Part shown: positions 11,236 to 22,370 of the stretch, one piece after another
Layout of the letters: every line of letters begins with the position of its first letter
Position numbering within the stretch: position 1 is the first letter of the stretch
NCBI GenBank assembly: GCA_958510825.1
Contig: OY294044.1
Location: 99,920,893 to 99,984,892 of the forward strand
Direction of reading: 5' to 3'
From: Brachypterus glaber
Lineage: Eukaryota; Arthropoda; Insecta; Coleoptera; Kateretidae
Length of the DNA: 64,000 nt
Notes under the pieces: model-generated
Seen by the model: only the letters and a program-made list of their open reading frames with translations
What the model was told of the DNA's origin: nothing
Databases searched by the model: none
Program-made: the position numbers and the translations under genes

Positions 11236-11360
11236 CACGGTCTGCATGTATTATTCAAGCATCGTGCGTCGCACTTTTGTAGCACGACGTGCAATGGCAC
11301 GATCTGCATGTATTATGCAAGCAAGAATCGAATGTCGCACTTTTGTAGCACGATGTGAGA
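11236..11360 (+). repeat. Tandem duplication, about 60 bp x 2
   Basis: Two copies of a GC-richer unit that begins GCACGGTCTGCATGTATTAT and ends with GTCGCACTTTTGTAGCACGA. The 83-codon frame at 11114-11365 that overlaps it is a by-product. Confidence 0.75.
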
Positions 11361-11402
11361 GCTGACGTATCTGACATATAGGAGTGTAAATATATTTTTC
11401 CA

Positions 11403-11625
11403 AACTTAAAAATCACTTAGACAAATGTGTTAAGTTCAGGGAAATTTTAAAGACACCGAAAATATATGCAATCATATAATAGTCGCTCACGTTTATAAAC
11501 GTATAGGTACGTTATTATAGCTTACCTTTCAAAGCTTTTTCTGAACTTTGTAATTTTCATGGTCTTTAAAATGTTCTTGAACTTATACACATTATATTAT
11601 ACATTTGTCTAAGCGATTTTTAAGT
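11403..11625. repeat. Inverted repeat, about 55-bp arms
   Basis: Arms at 11403-11457 and 11560-11625 share CTTAAAAATCACTTAGACAA and its complement. This looks like a small MITE. No target duplication could be fixed. Confidence 0.65.
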
Positions 11626-11712
11626 TCGGGAAAATTTTCAAGTATAGAACAAATTGTAAGCTCAAAAAATTGCCAAAGGTTCAAAAAACTTTCATGTTCG
11701 CAGAGCTATAGC

Positions 11713-11786
11713 TTATATAAATATATTATATAAATATATTATATAAATATATTATATAAATATATTATATAAATATATTATATATT
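11713..11786. repeat. 13-bp AT minisatellite
   Basis: About five head-to-tail units of TTATATAAATATA. Confidence 0.9.
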
Positions 11787-12470
11787 ATTATGGGGGAATC
11801 ACTTGCTTTCTCACTGTCTTAATTTTGAAAAATTATGTATTATCCAAATAACTTAAGTTACTGAATGTAACTGTTAGAAAATTAATTATTCTTTTTGACA
11901 TGTGGTGTATAAATAGATTCTATTTATGTGGTGTATAAATTCAATCAAATTCAAAAACATCATTAATAACAATAATTTTCAGTCGTCAGATTGGCCGCAC
12001 GTAAGGCTCACGTTATGCGGACGCATGCGTGCGTCTCAAATGAGACTCAATTGAGGACACATTTGACTGGGGATATGAGTCGCACGTATGCGAGATAAAT
12101 CGCACACATGCGCCTTATATTGCACTCACTGTGCGCGCATTTTGTTGTCTGGGTAGATTTTTATTATGAGCATTAATCGGAATAAATTCAGTTATGACTC
12201 ATCAACGTTGAAAATAAACACAGAAACATAGGCTTACGGAATAATTTTGCCGAATTATGAGGGAAATTTTTATAAAGGTCACTAAATCGAAACATTTGAC
12301 GACTAATTTTTTATACACAACAATATTGAATATACATATTAACTATAAATATGTAAATATATCGGTGTTTTTCGAAGAAAATAAAAATGTAAATATTTAG
12401 GTTTTAAACGATAGAAATTGCGCGGCGCCTATGCGAGCACTGGAAATTCGCCGATGACTGATTATGAGAT
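11787..12470. other. No gene; patch rich in GCATGCG motifs
   Basis: Non-coding. Positions 11990-12140 are GC-richer and contain several ACGCATGCG/CGCACG-type motifs and short palindromes. I cannot assign it to a family. Confidence 0.35.
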
Positions 12471-12642
12471 TTAGTTACGACGACTTAAAAAACCCCTTGT
12501 ATTTTTACCCAATTGTCCCACTTACCCCACCTCAATTTTTACCAAAAACAATTCGTTAGTTAGTTACGACGACTTAAAAAACCCCTTGTACTTTTACCCA
12601 ATTGTTCCACTTACCCCACCTCAATTTTTACCAAAAACAATT
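12471..12642 (+). repeat. 89-bp tandem duplication
   Basis: The segment starting TTAGTTACGACGACTTAAAA is repeated at 12560 with few changes. Related sequence (a CCCAATnnnnCC core and AATTTCAAGTCTCT) appears near 49930-50040, so this is part of a dispersed repeat. Confidence 0.8.
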
Positions 12643-13433
12643 CCAATCGAGCAGTTTTGGTAAAAAACTTGTATACAAAATTTCAAGTCTCTAATTATGG
12701 AAATTTATATTACTAGAGATCGGATTTTACGGAGTCGTGACGTCAAAATCCATAGCCGGGTACAACAGAATAATAATTTTATAAAAATGTTTGATAACCT
12801 ATAAAACTACTACATTTACAAAGAAAAGTATATAAATATTATGAAAATCCCCTAGCGTTTCTATTTAAATAAAAGAAAATTTAAAAAAAAACACAACAGA
12901 TCCGAACATGGTGGCTGGGTATTACTTTTATCAAGTTAAAAAAAAATCTGCCTGGCCAATCCTTTTCTATTCGCAATAACAGCTCACGTGACGTTTATAA
13001 CTTGTGAAAAATGTGTTTTAAAAATTTCTTCAAAATTATTATTTTACTCAAATCTTTTTTTTTTCATATTATAAATAAAATACTAAATTACAAAACTAAA
13101 ACTTAAAGTGTTTGTAGAAAAAACAAACTACCGACAAAATATTTTTGTGTTTTATTCTATTTGTGAAGAGGTGACTGGAAGGTGAAATCTATTTGAAATC
13201 GTTATAAACATGTACTCTGCAGAGATCTAAGATCAAGCCTGTAACATGCACTTTATTTTATTGGTTAGAATCACGCGCATGCGGAAACAAGGTTTTTATT
13301 GCAGGGAAATTGAATCATTTCGTTTGACTTAGCAATGCGAATTAATTTCTTTTTTTGCTCTAACTTTTTCGTTTGGGCCTAATCTAATATTCATTTGTCA
13401 CCGTTCATTTTATTAGTTAAATCCCTTAATAAA

Positions 13434-13640
13434 ATGTTCGTAAAACCATTACTTACTACGGTTAAATCGTGGATTGAAGATTATCCAGAACTAGAGTTCG
13501 ACGGCAATATTTTACACTGCACATTTTGTAAAAAAGACTTAACCTGGGAAAGAAAAACTAATATTTTAAGACATGTGAACACAAAAAGCCATAAAGAAGA
13601 TAAGGAGCATGCTCCTTATCTTCTTGCAAGGACAATTTAA
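13434..13640 (+). CDS. Truncated zinc-finger protein, CGGBP1/hAT-like
   Basis: About 68 residues from the methionine at 13434; an in-frame ATG at 13395 would add 13. The segment SWIEDYPELEFDGNILHC leads into C-X2-C ... H-X5-H spacing (CTFCKK ... ILRHVNTKSH). That spacing resembles the single zinc finger of CGGBP1-like proteins and of hAT transposase N-termini, which bind DNA. The last dozen codons are read from the second arm of a perfect 32-bp palindrome and so are probably not original, which means the protein is cut short. It sits inside a transposon and has no visible introns. Expression is unknown. Confidence 0.55.
   Translation: MFVKPLLTTVKSWIEDYPELEFDGNILHCTFCKKDLTWERKTNILRHVNTKSHKEDKEHAPYLLARTI
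13594..13625. repeat. Perfect 32-bp palindrome
   Basis: AAGAAGATAAGGAGCA followed immediately by its exact reverse complement, with no spacer. It lies across the 3' end of the zinc-finger frame. Confidence 0.95.
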
Positions 13641-14008
13641 TATTTAAAGTAAGTAAATAATATTAAATTAATTTTAATCACAAGTTACGTGACCTTTTAT
13701 TGCGAATAAAAAACGATTGGCCAGGCAGATATTTTTTTACTTGGTAAAAGTAATACCCAGCCACCATGCCACAATACTATAAAATTAAATTTGGATTATT
13801 AAAGAGCCAAAACTAAATCGTAGTTTTCAGAATTTTTATTTTTTTTTAATTTTCTTTTACTTAAATAGAACTTTATAGGATTTTTATAATATTTATATAA
13901 TGTAGTAGTTTGGCAACATATTAAACATTTTTATAAAATTAATATGAATTTGTTAAGTTATTGTACCCGGCTATGCATTTTGACGTCACGACTCCCTAAA
14001 ATCCGATG

Positions 14009-15087
14009 TCTATATATCACTAACCGTTTATAACTGTCACAGAATAGGAAGTTTACAGGATATAAGCTCCCGTCGGCTTTTTTGATCCTCGTCGGACAAG
14101 GAGTAATCCAGTCGGCCATTTTGAAATAGTGAAAAACACAGGTCCGTACTAACTTAATTCTAATTATTCAATATTACATTTAGTCAAAACTGTACTTATT
14201 TTTTATTAAATGCTTAATTTGTTCGTTTTATTAATTGAGAGTTCTCAAAAACGGCGTAATCTAAAATAAATGTTAGTTAAGTAATAATGAGTTTTTTAAT
14301 AACATAGTTATTAAATGCCTGAGATGCGCGTCCCCCTTACCGCCAATCGATAACCCCCAAAATCTAATCAGGTCTTCGAAATACGATAAGAAACAATATG
14401 CAAAAAAAACGCTTGTCGATATCTCATTTAGAAATGGACTTATCGAGTTTACAGACACAGACAGACATAGACGGACGAACATTTTTTTTACTGATTTCGA
14501 CTCAGAAAGTTCTAAAACGTCGAGAAATGTGAAAAAAACATGGTCAAAGACTTTGACTTTTCGCCGAAGATTTCAATACATCGGCTTTCTTAGTAGCACT
14601 AAGTGTCGATGTAAATTCGCTTTTTGAGATAAGCACGCCATTGTATTTCTTTACACTATGCCTACTAAAAAGAAATGTCGTATCTAAAACCCAAATCCTA
14701 AAAATTAGCCTAAGATGTTTGTCCTAAGTGAAAAATTTTCAATGTTTTCTAAATAAAATTGTCCTAACTAGTCTTTACTAGACGAATAAGCCAGGACTAG
14801 GACTAACTTTACAGATTTTAGTAATTTGATTAGACTTTTTAGATCATTTTGTCCTAACTTTTTTAGATAGAACAAATGCATTTAGTATGACAATTTATTT
14901 TTCTGACAAAAAAAATATTAATAAATTTTCTTTTCAAAGGATATCTCGTATTTTTGATTTAAAATAAAGCAGAACCCAACTCCATATTTATTAAAACATG
15001 TTTTCAAAAAGTGCAAACAAAAACAATAAAACTGGCCATATCTCAAAACATCTAATTTGCAGGTAGGACAACTGGTCTTAGAAGGGC
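14009..15087. other. Intergenic or intronic, no gene
   Basis: No coding signal beyond a 69-codon minus frame (14273-14482) of low quality. A CAGACACAGACAGACATAG stretch near 14453-14475 is a short simple repeat. Several GTCCTAA(C/G) motifs lie between 14700 and 14870. Confidence 0.35.
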
Positions 15088-15271
15088 AGTATAGTTGAGT
15101 TCCACTAAAACGTGCAGTGACTAATACCTAACTATATTGTATGCTGTGCTGCAGATAGAGATTCCTTAGACGAATTAGACCGAAATTAAGCGAATCATAC
15201 CCGAATTGATACGATCTACGCAAGCTTTAGCAAATGAGTCACTCCACGTTTTATTGGAACTGAACTATAGG
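15088..15271. mobile_element. Small MITE, about 34-bp TIRs
   Basis: The left arm GTATAGTTGAGTTCCACTAA and the right arm TTATTGGAACTGAACTATAG are inverted copies. ACGTG(C/G)AGTGACT lies inside both. About 184 bp in all. Confidence 0.7.
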
Positions 15272-16564
15272 TAGATATAGCTGTATTGATTTAAGAAAAC
15301 AGTTTTCTTTAAATCTTAGAAAAAAAAAATAAATGAATGAATAATAAATTATTAATAACTCTTAAAGATCAAAAAAAAATCTAAACTTGAACTTGTTAAA
15401 AAAAAAACTTAAACCTATTTAAAGAAAAACATAAAAACAAAAATTAATTATAAACAAACACATTCTTAAAAATTAACGCATGAATAAATATTTTGGAATT
15501 TGTAAGTAGCTTTTGTTTAAATAAATTGTTATTTCCTAAATCATTGTGAAATTCTATGCGAAAAGGGGCCTCATTTTTTACTGAGAGTTTTTTTTTTATA
15601 TGGCCAACAACATAAAATGTTGCTCAGCAGACAGACTTATTTTAATATTTTCTCGACGTTTGATAATTACGAAACGGCCCTGTGTGATTCGCACCGTGTG
15701 GATTTATGGATTTAAATTAAAAGGTTTGTCACTTTCGATTTGCTTCAATGGAGATTTCTTCATTTAGAATAGACAGGGACAAAAGTTCTACCCAAAAAGG
15801 ATAGAAGTAATATCACCAACATAAAGAAAAAAAAAATGTTGGCTGCACTGTCAGTAACGTCATTTTCTTTAGCCAGTTCAGTTTTTTGTGTGTTTTACTA
15901 AATATTATGTTTTTATTGACTATTATAGTACTTTTACGAGTTTTGATATTTAAATATTGTTTACCAAAGGTAAGTTCTTTCTTTATACCTTAGATTTAAA
16001 GCCTAGGCGAAATTCGTTTGGACTTTTGCAACTCTTGTAAAAACATCTTGGCATTTTGGTAGCAATAAAAGAAATAACTCTCGTCATAACATTAATTTCT
16101 TGAAATGTAGAAACTGGTAACGGTAATAAAATATATAATAATAATATTTAGTTAATAATAATATAATAAATATGATAAACATTAAATAAATTCATATTTA
16201 CCTTTTCATATTTGAGGTTATGTTTTGTAAATAAACAGATTAAGCAACCAACCTAAGAACAGTTAATAGGATTTATATTTCATTCTTTATTTTACTATTA
16301 AATCATCGGTTTTATTTCTTAGCAAAAAATATTCATTTCTTTAGCTTTATTTACAAAAATCAACGGTAATTGTTGATAAAAACTGAAAAAAAAATGCAAT
16401 ATTTTTTAAATTTATTTAAGTTGGTAGTGGCGTGCCGTGCACAAATGAGATAGAGATAGGGTAGACGTCTTCTGTTTCATAATTCTAGTTGTACAGAGCT
16501 CTATTGTTTATGTATCATAACATGTACAAAAGTAATCTTTAATTTAAATCGTTTAACCCTTTGG
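15272..16564. other. AT-rich sequence, nothing recognised
   Basis: A-rich tracts and no frames of note. I see no repeat partner in the window. Confidence 0.3.
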
Positions 16565-16799
16565 AATATATTGCACCCGTTATGGAACATTGTCATAACA
16601 CAAAATTTTGAAAAAGGTGTTTAGTGTATTATTACTGCTCTTGTTGAGATCTACCGATCTGTCCAACTGGTATATGCTAGTTAGATGTAATGCCAGTTAT
16701 ACAGATCAGTAGATCTTAGTAAGGGCAGTAATAATACACTAAACACCTTTTTCTAAATTTTGTGTTATGACACTGTTCCATAACGGGTGCGATATATCA
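16565..16799. mobile_element. Palindromic MITE, about 97-bp arms
   Basis: The arms begin with ATATATTGCACCCGTTATGG and mirror at CCATAACGGGTGCGATATAT. They include ACACTAAACACCTTTTTC and AGATCTAC/GTAGATCT blocks. The RNA would fold into a long hairpin. Confidence 0.8.
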
Positions 16800-17660
16800 C
16801 TATAGGTTTTTAGTGTTTTAAATTTGTTTTTGACAAACCAAAATTTTTCTTTATGAATCGGCATATTAGGCATGCCCCTAGAAAGATTTTGGGTGAAAAT
16901 TAAAAAGTTCTGGCGCTTTTTTTAAATTTGATTTTTTGTACGTTTTTAACGTATACATTCGGAGTATCTATGCTGGCGTTGTTAAGGATCCATGAAAATA
17001 GGTCATGTTACATACAATTTTAATCTTTTTTTCATGCTTAATATACAACGGTGATTTGCAATAGAAAATCGGTTTACTGAATCTCGAGATATTGGGGCAC
17101 AAATAGTGCCCAAAATTTGTAATTTTGCAAAATTAAACTATTTTAAAATTTGTAATTTTGCAAAATTTGCATTCAGAAAAAAGTAATATAGGACATGTGA
17201 TAGCTTATTTAAACGCTCATTTAAAAGCTCTTTTTATGCTATTATTTATTATATAATGGTTATTATTCTTAAAAATCTGTGCAATTGTTCTCGAAATATT
17301 TAACTTTATATAATTTTAATTATGGTCAGATATTTAATTTTTTGGTAAAAACTACTACTGGTAAAATCTGAGATAGGTCTTTGAATTCAGCATTAAAAAT
17401 ATGTAAGAAAAAATTGAAATAAATTTGTGCATAAAATCCTTGTAAATTAGTGTAATATAGCTCGCATTTTTATTCAAAAATTGGTCAAAAATAGGTGACG
17501 TCGTTCTTGAACAGCCCCAAAGTTGATTTGCAAGCATCTTTTTCTCTACTATATACATATTTGCACGTCTAAAGGCACTCATAATTTTCCAATTAATTTT
17601 AAAGTCCAAATATTTATTCCATTTTTCTTGATTTATAAAAGAAAATTTAGGATGCTATTA
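16800..17660. other. AT-rich sequence with a short local duplication
   Basis: AAATTTGTAATTTTGCAAAA occurs twice, near 17113 and 17152. The opposite-strand frames around 17355-17741 are low-complexity and unsupported. Confidence 0.35.
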
Positions 17661-17669
17661 TATTATATT

Positions 17670-17698
17670 ATATTTATTTATTTATTTATTTATTTGTT
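17670..17698 (+). repeat. (TTTA)n microsatellite
   Basis: About seven TTTA units. Confidence 0.9.
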
Positions 17699-17716
17699 TG
17701 GTATTATTACAGATCC

Positions 17717-17762
17717 ATGGAGAACCCCAAATAAGCTTTAGCTTGTGCTAGGGGTTCTCCAT
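17717..17762. repeat. Short hairpin after microsatellite
   Basis: ATGGAGAACCCC and its exact complement GGGGTTCTCCAT are separated by about 22 bases. The microsatellite plus GC-rich hairpin may be the tail of an old retroelement. That is only a guess. Confidence 0.7.
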
Positions 17763-17942
17763 TAATTTTGAACATAAATAAAAAAAATCTGGGAAGTTAA
17801 TAATCTTCATTTCTCATTGTAGTCGCTTTCGTCCAGGCTCGTATTCAGTACATGTAGGGTATATTATGCATATTATGCAGTCTTCTCTTACAAATTTTAA
17901 AGTTATTCTTGCAGCTTCTAGATGAAATATAACTACTTTTTT

Positions 17943-18925
17943 AATAAGGTGGTTGCAGGTATTATGGCCATGTATTTATTATGGCCAATTTGCCATATTT
18001 CAAAAAGTAAGAATGAAAAAATTTTGATTACAATATTTTAAGTTAGTGTTTGTAACAAGATTCCTAGGGCAAGGGCTAGATCGCGCCACTATTAATGTTT
18101 TTAATTCTGCAACGATTTTAGTGATTTTCTTTTCGTTGGTAAACGATTATATAAAAATTTTAATATTTTGAAAATTCATTTGATTACGGTAAGTACTTTA
18201 AATTTTATTTATATTTTATTATAGCAAAACGTCCTATTTAACAGTTAGTCTATATAGAATTTCAGTCAGTAAACGTAACTTTAACAAAAATTTAGGAAAT
18301 CTTCTACATTACAATGTAGAGTAATATGGCCAGTTTGTGTCTATAGTAATATGGCCATGGCAATAAGCATGCTTCCTGCAGGCTCGCTGATAGATGTTAC
18401 GTTTATTTACATAAATATTGTGTTAGAATAACAGAAAATTACAAAGGACCATTTTTATTCAGATTGTGAATAATTAAAAAAAAATAGCTAGTATAAAATA
18501 TTTATCAAGTATGTTTTAGTTTACCTAAAGCCATTAATTGTTTTTCTTTTATATTTTATGAGGTGTATAGTTTTTATTTAACTTTTCAATTTTTTTTGAA
18601 TTTTATATAATAAAAGGCAATAAAAAAGCATAATATTTATATATTATATAAATACTTAACTTGATAATATTTAGAAAAATATGATTTATTTTATATGTGG
18701 CCATATTACCAGCACCGTGTTGGTAATATGGCCAATTGATACATTTTTTTTAAATGGCCTATAATTTTTTATTTTTTAAAACTTTTTTCATGTTTTTCTT
18801 TAATAACTTAAGCATAAATAGGTAATCTGGGCTCTATAAGTATTATTTTGTTTTGAAGTTATCTCCTTTAATTTTTATCAGCAATTATACGTTAGCATGG
18901 GCATAATACCTGCACTTACCTTATT
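17943..18925. mobile_element. Non-autonomous element with ATGGCC-rich interior
   Basis: The ends are inverted: AATAAGGTGGTTGCAGGTAT on the left, and ATACCTGCACTTACCTTATT on the right. Both are followed inward by an ATGGCCAT-like motif. The motif (A)TATGGCCA recurs about seven times inside (for example 17964, 18328, 18352, 18699, 18727). No coding sequence. About 980 bp. Confidence 0.65.
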
Positions 18926-19040
18926 ACAAAAATTTTGATTATGTGGTTTGACATTGACTCTCAGTCTGGTTTTATGGGTTATGGTCTATTTTCGAGCGGA
19001 ATGGTTCGTTTTGCATAAAGAACTAAATGAATTTACTTAC

Positions 19041-19231
19041 CTCATAGAATATCCACGTGCTAAATATTACTTGAAATAAATTATAATAAATTAATACTTT
19101 TTTCAGTTCAAAAGGTTTTCTGTTTTCCATCAGTTTCGGCCCTAGTACTTTTACGCTGTATGCGTATGTGAGACATATTGCTAATGTGGGGAAGGGCGAG
19201 CTCATTAAAAACCAATCATTTACTCTGGGAT
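19041..19231 (-). CDS. Elongase (ELOVL family) coding exon 2
   Basis: This exon encodes 64 codons of an ELOVL-type elongase, the enzyme that performs the first, condensing step of very-long-chain fatty acid elongation in the endoplasmic reticulum membrane. On the minus strand it follows a polypyrimidine tract and CAG acceptor (19232-19234) and ends with GAG before a GTAAGT donor. It begins in phase 1, completing an aspartate codon, and reads DPRVNDWFLMSSPFPTLAIC, then GPKLMENRKPFEL and a membrane segment ending FSTWIFYE. DPRV..W.LM.SP.P and GP..M..RKP are hallmark N-terminal motifs of the family. The histidine-box exon (HXXHH) is not visible downstream, so the gene continues outside or beyond a long intron. 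The frame is intact. Confidence 0.93.
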
Positions 19232-19833
19232 CTGAAAAAAAAAAAAAGACAAAGATAAAAGTTCTGTGCAAAAAAACGAAAATCGTTTATTTTTTAGATT
19301 CGAGGTTGAGAAAGTATCACGAAGATATGTACAAATTTACTGAGGAAATAGCATATTCTGTAACAAGTGTAGAATATTCCGAACGAGTGGATGTTTGTCA
19401 CCCGAGCCGCGATAGTGGCGAGGGCGTTGGTCCACGAGTGATGAAAAACCATTCTACACGTGTTTTTCTACGACTGAAGTTTTAAATATTTATTTTTTTT
19501 TATAAATTACATAATAACCAAAAGTTTTAATAAAAAACAATAATTTACATACAATAATTTAATTTTCATCTAATTATTTAATATGTTATAGTATATTTTT
19601 TATTTCGTAGATATTGCTAAAAATATGAAACCTATTACGGTATGTAAAACCTATTACGGAATGTGCTATAGTATAAAACCGTAAGAGTTTTCTGTGCGAT
19701 TTGACTAACATTCTAAGACAGAGAACTGTACTCTAGGTCAATGCGTTCAAAAGAAAAAGAATAAAGAAAAGAAAATAAAAATGAGGTTTTACCCCATTTT
19801 GATCAACGTACCTACCTAGAATTCGACTCCAAA

Positions 19834-19868
19834 TAGTTTAAAACGTGGAGTCTCCACGTTTTAAACTA
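19834..19868. repeat. Perfect 17-bp inverted repeat
   Basis: TAGTTTAAAACGTGGAG, one T, then its exact complement. A wider, weaker inverted pair (CGTCTGTC at about 19890 and GACAGACG at about 19943) follows. Confidence 0.9.
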
Positions 19869-20082
19869 GTTGAAATCTTAAAAAAAATCGTCTGTCCACA
19901 GGTCTGTCGAATGTAAGCTCTATAATTTTTATATTAGCCATCGACAGACGGTTTTTTTGAAAATTATTTCTTGCACACCTAGGTGTAGTTTTACTCCACG
20001 GTGGAGAAAAGTGGAAAAACATGATCAAAAATGTTTACTGCAGCCCGCCAAAGTAAAACAAAAAGACGAACTCTTAACAAAA

Positions 20083-20265
20083 GTGCTACTTCTAATGTGA
20101 ATACCTACAATGTAGCTATTTACACTAGAAGTAGCACAGGTTAGAGGTACATTGTTGTATGTAGCGCAAAAGCAAACCGCGCCAAGATAATTTGCGTGCG
20201 CCGCGGTATTTATCATTAGAAAAAGTTAAATACCACGCCACATACAACATTGTAACTCTAACCTG
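20083..20265. repeat. Two adjacent inverted repeats
   Basis: GTGCTACTTCTA / TAGAAGTAGCAC (20083-20137) forms a short hairpin. It is followed by a 129-bp element whose ends are CAGGTTAGAG and CTCTAACCTG, with a shared ACATTGTTGTATGT block (20137-20265). The second looks like a small MITE. The overlapping 63-codon minus frame is an artefact. Confidence 0.75.
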
Positions 20266-20569
20266 ACGATATGTCAAAAGTAATAACCAACGACAATATT
20301 GTACAATGTGTATAACAAAATAGCTGAAAAAGCTACAAAATAGCTACACTCCTTGTGTGGTTCTACATAAAAAAATATAAAAAAGTTCCTATAAACATAT
20401 GTCCGAAACCGACTCGTAAGGGGCTATTTCTCTTCAAAAGGGGTAGCAAAAATTGTGTTTTTATTTTTTAACTCGGAAATCCTTTGAGCTACAGCATCGA
20501 AGTTTTGCACGTGAGATAACCCTAATAAGGCCTATCACTTTATGTTTTTTTCATATCGTTTTTTTAAAG

Positions 20570-20604
20570 CAGGGCCGTGCAAAACGGGGGGGGGGGGGGG
20601 GGGG
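20570..20604 (+). repeat. hAT-like terminus and G19 tract
   Basis: CAGGGCCGTGCAAAAC is followed by 19 consecutive G (20586-20604). CAGGGCCG is a common hAT end. A matching inverted end with its own G/C run occurs at 23712-23744, but the flanking 8-mers differ, so I do not call one element. Confidence 0.6.
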
Positions 20605-20775
20605 TTATCACTTTATTGCTAAAAACATTTTTCTGAATAATTTTTTTGTAGTTTTATTATTATAACATGATTTCTTAAGTAAAAATACATTGTATGGTAT
20701 ACAGTGTGTCTAACATTTCTGCGCCTGACACTCATTCTAGCTCTCGCAGATTCTGTATATCATACGATACAACTT

Positions 20776-20933
20776 AGGGCATATCCACAGCCTCGCATAA
20801 GAACATAATACATAACAATGCGATGCCGTGATTGGCTTGATGTGCGGTCATGTATCTTGTAAGCCAATCACGGCATCGCATTCTTATGTTTTATGTTCTT
20901 ATGCAAGTTTCTGGATAGGCCTTTGTACCGTTT
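20776..20933. mobile_element. Palindromic MITE, family M150, copy 1
   Basis: About 150 bp of near-complete palindrome with shared blocks CATAAGAACATAATACATAA and ATGCGATGCCGTGATTGGCT. Two other copies are at 29770-29912 and 33165-33311. The GC-rich core is flanked by AT-rich arms. Confidence 0.85.
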
Positions 20934-21154
20934 AATCTACAGCACTTCTCTTATACTGTAGGTATATAAACTACACTGTATTTTGCAATAGTTAATTTAT
21001 CTTAGTCTAAGTTGCAAAATGCATTTATCTATCTTGATTTAGAATCATTAATAATTGTAGTTATTAAAAATCTAATTAATTTAAAATTAAGTAACTATGT
21101 AGAATAATTATATTTATTATAATTATTATAATTTGTACTTGATGTTTGTTCAAA

Positions 21155-21369
21155 TCGTCGCCTTCCTTACAAAGGGGCTTATCTCAAAAAAATACTAAAT
21201 TAAGTTAACCTGATTAATAATAATATTAATCAGGTTAGCTGTAGGTTACTGTTTTGATGCCACCCAAGGGCCTAACTCAATTTAGCAATTTTTTGAGATA
21301 AGCCCTTTGCAAGGATATTATCAAAAATCACATAAAATGAGATAAGCCCCTTCGCAAGGAAAGCGACGA
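21155..21369. mobile_element. MITE with GGGGCTTATCTC ends
   Basis: The left end TCGTCGCCTTCCTTACAAAG and the right end GCAAGGAAAGCGACGA are inverted. The AGGGGCTTATCTCA block appears three times, in both orientations. An internal small hairpin, TTAACCTGATTAAT / ATTAATCAGGTTA, is also present. Confidence 0.8.
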
Positions 21370-21992
21370 AATAAACCCAATATAGCTAAATCTTAAATTT
21401 TAATTTGGAAAATACATATAAAATAAATTCTAAATACAACGTAAGATTACCTAGGGCAAAAAAACGGTCAAGGTAGTTTTTTTCGGGTTTTAATGAATAC
21501 AAATAATTACATTAATAAACATATTTATTAATAGATTTGCCAGCTACGTTACTATACTGTTATATTAAGTAGTTTTTTTTAATGCTGTTGCCTTAGGGAG
21601 TTAAATAATTATGTCTACAATATATTCAATGCAGCTAGATATTTAGTATGAATTAAAATATTTTTTTAGACGGCCATATGTATAGTTCTCCGCATGAAAG
21701 AAAGTCTCCGGCGAAAGGGGGAGGAATCAACGCACTCTCTTCTTTCCGTCAAAAGCGTTATAAGGCGTGCGTGCCTACAACAAGCCTCCCACTTGCACAC
21801 ACATTCCAAACATATTCCCCCTAGCCACAGATCCGCGCGTCAAAGTATACTGGAAAGTATAACACGGGCCGTGATTCACGGCTCGCCGTTATTCACTTTT
21901 CATTCGAATTTGGAAAACACTCAGTGTTCTACACTATGTTTACTTATAATTAATATCAATATAAAACCAAAAATCAAATAATCTTTTGGGAA
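21370..21992. other. Intron sequence; GC-richer patch at 21690-21900
   Basis: A patch of clearly higher GC than the surroundings reads a 95-codon plus frame (21694-21981). I recognise no domain in it, and it has no splice or start context. It may be part of an unlisted repeat. Confidence 0.35.
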
Positions 21993-22325
21993 GAAACGTT
22001 TTTTAATCGCAAAAAAGTGTCCGTAACTTTTTAATGAATAGGTTAATTTGAACAAACATTACATTTTCTTGTTCATTAATTGAAAATAAAAGATGGTTAA
22101 ATCTAAAAATACAATAACTTAAAAAAAGTAACTTTTAAATATTTTAATTTTTAAAAATTTTCGAAATTTATTTTTGTTTTTTAATTTTTGTTTATTTTTA
22201 TAATTTTATATTATCCTGTCTTTTGTTTTACCTAATAAGTAGAAGAATGTAACTTTTGTTCAAATTGTCCTATTTATTCAAAAGTAATCGAGGTCACGTG
22301 ACTTTTTTGCGATTAAAAACGTTTC
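21993..22325. mobile_element. MITE with about 80-bp TIRs
   Basis: GAAACGTTTTTTAATCGCAA on the left and TTGCGATTAAAAACGTTTC on the right. The similarity continues through AATTTGAACAAA blocks. Confidence 0.8.
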
Positions 22326-22370
22326 GCCGGATATATTATTTTATTTTTGGGTTTAAATCGAAATTTATTT

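Larger units (their letters stand above)
12720..14008. mobile_element. Inverted-repeat element carrying a zinc-finger frame
   Basis: Long terminal inverted repeats of roughly 290 bp (12720-13010 and 13685-14008). The ends are TCGGATTTTACGGAGTCGTG and its counterpart ACGACTCCCTAAAATCCGA; GACGTCA and TGGCCAGGCAGAT blocks are shared. The middle holds a short zinc-finger reading frame. The target duplication is unclear. This fits a non-autonomous DNA transposon that kept or captured a DNA-binding exon. Confidence 0.75.

Noticed and set aside
19168..19485. 105-codon plus frame
   Set aside because: It overlaps the elongase exon on the other strand and has no family resemblance.
21694..21981. 95-codon plus frame in a GC-rich patch
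   Set aside because: No domain recognised, no splice or promoter context. Kept only as an unexplained patch.
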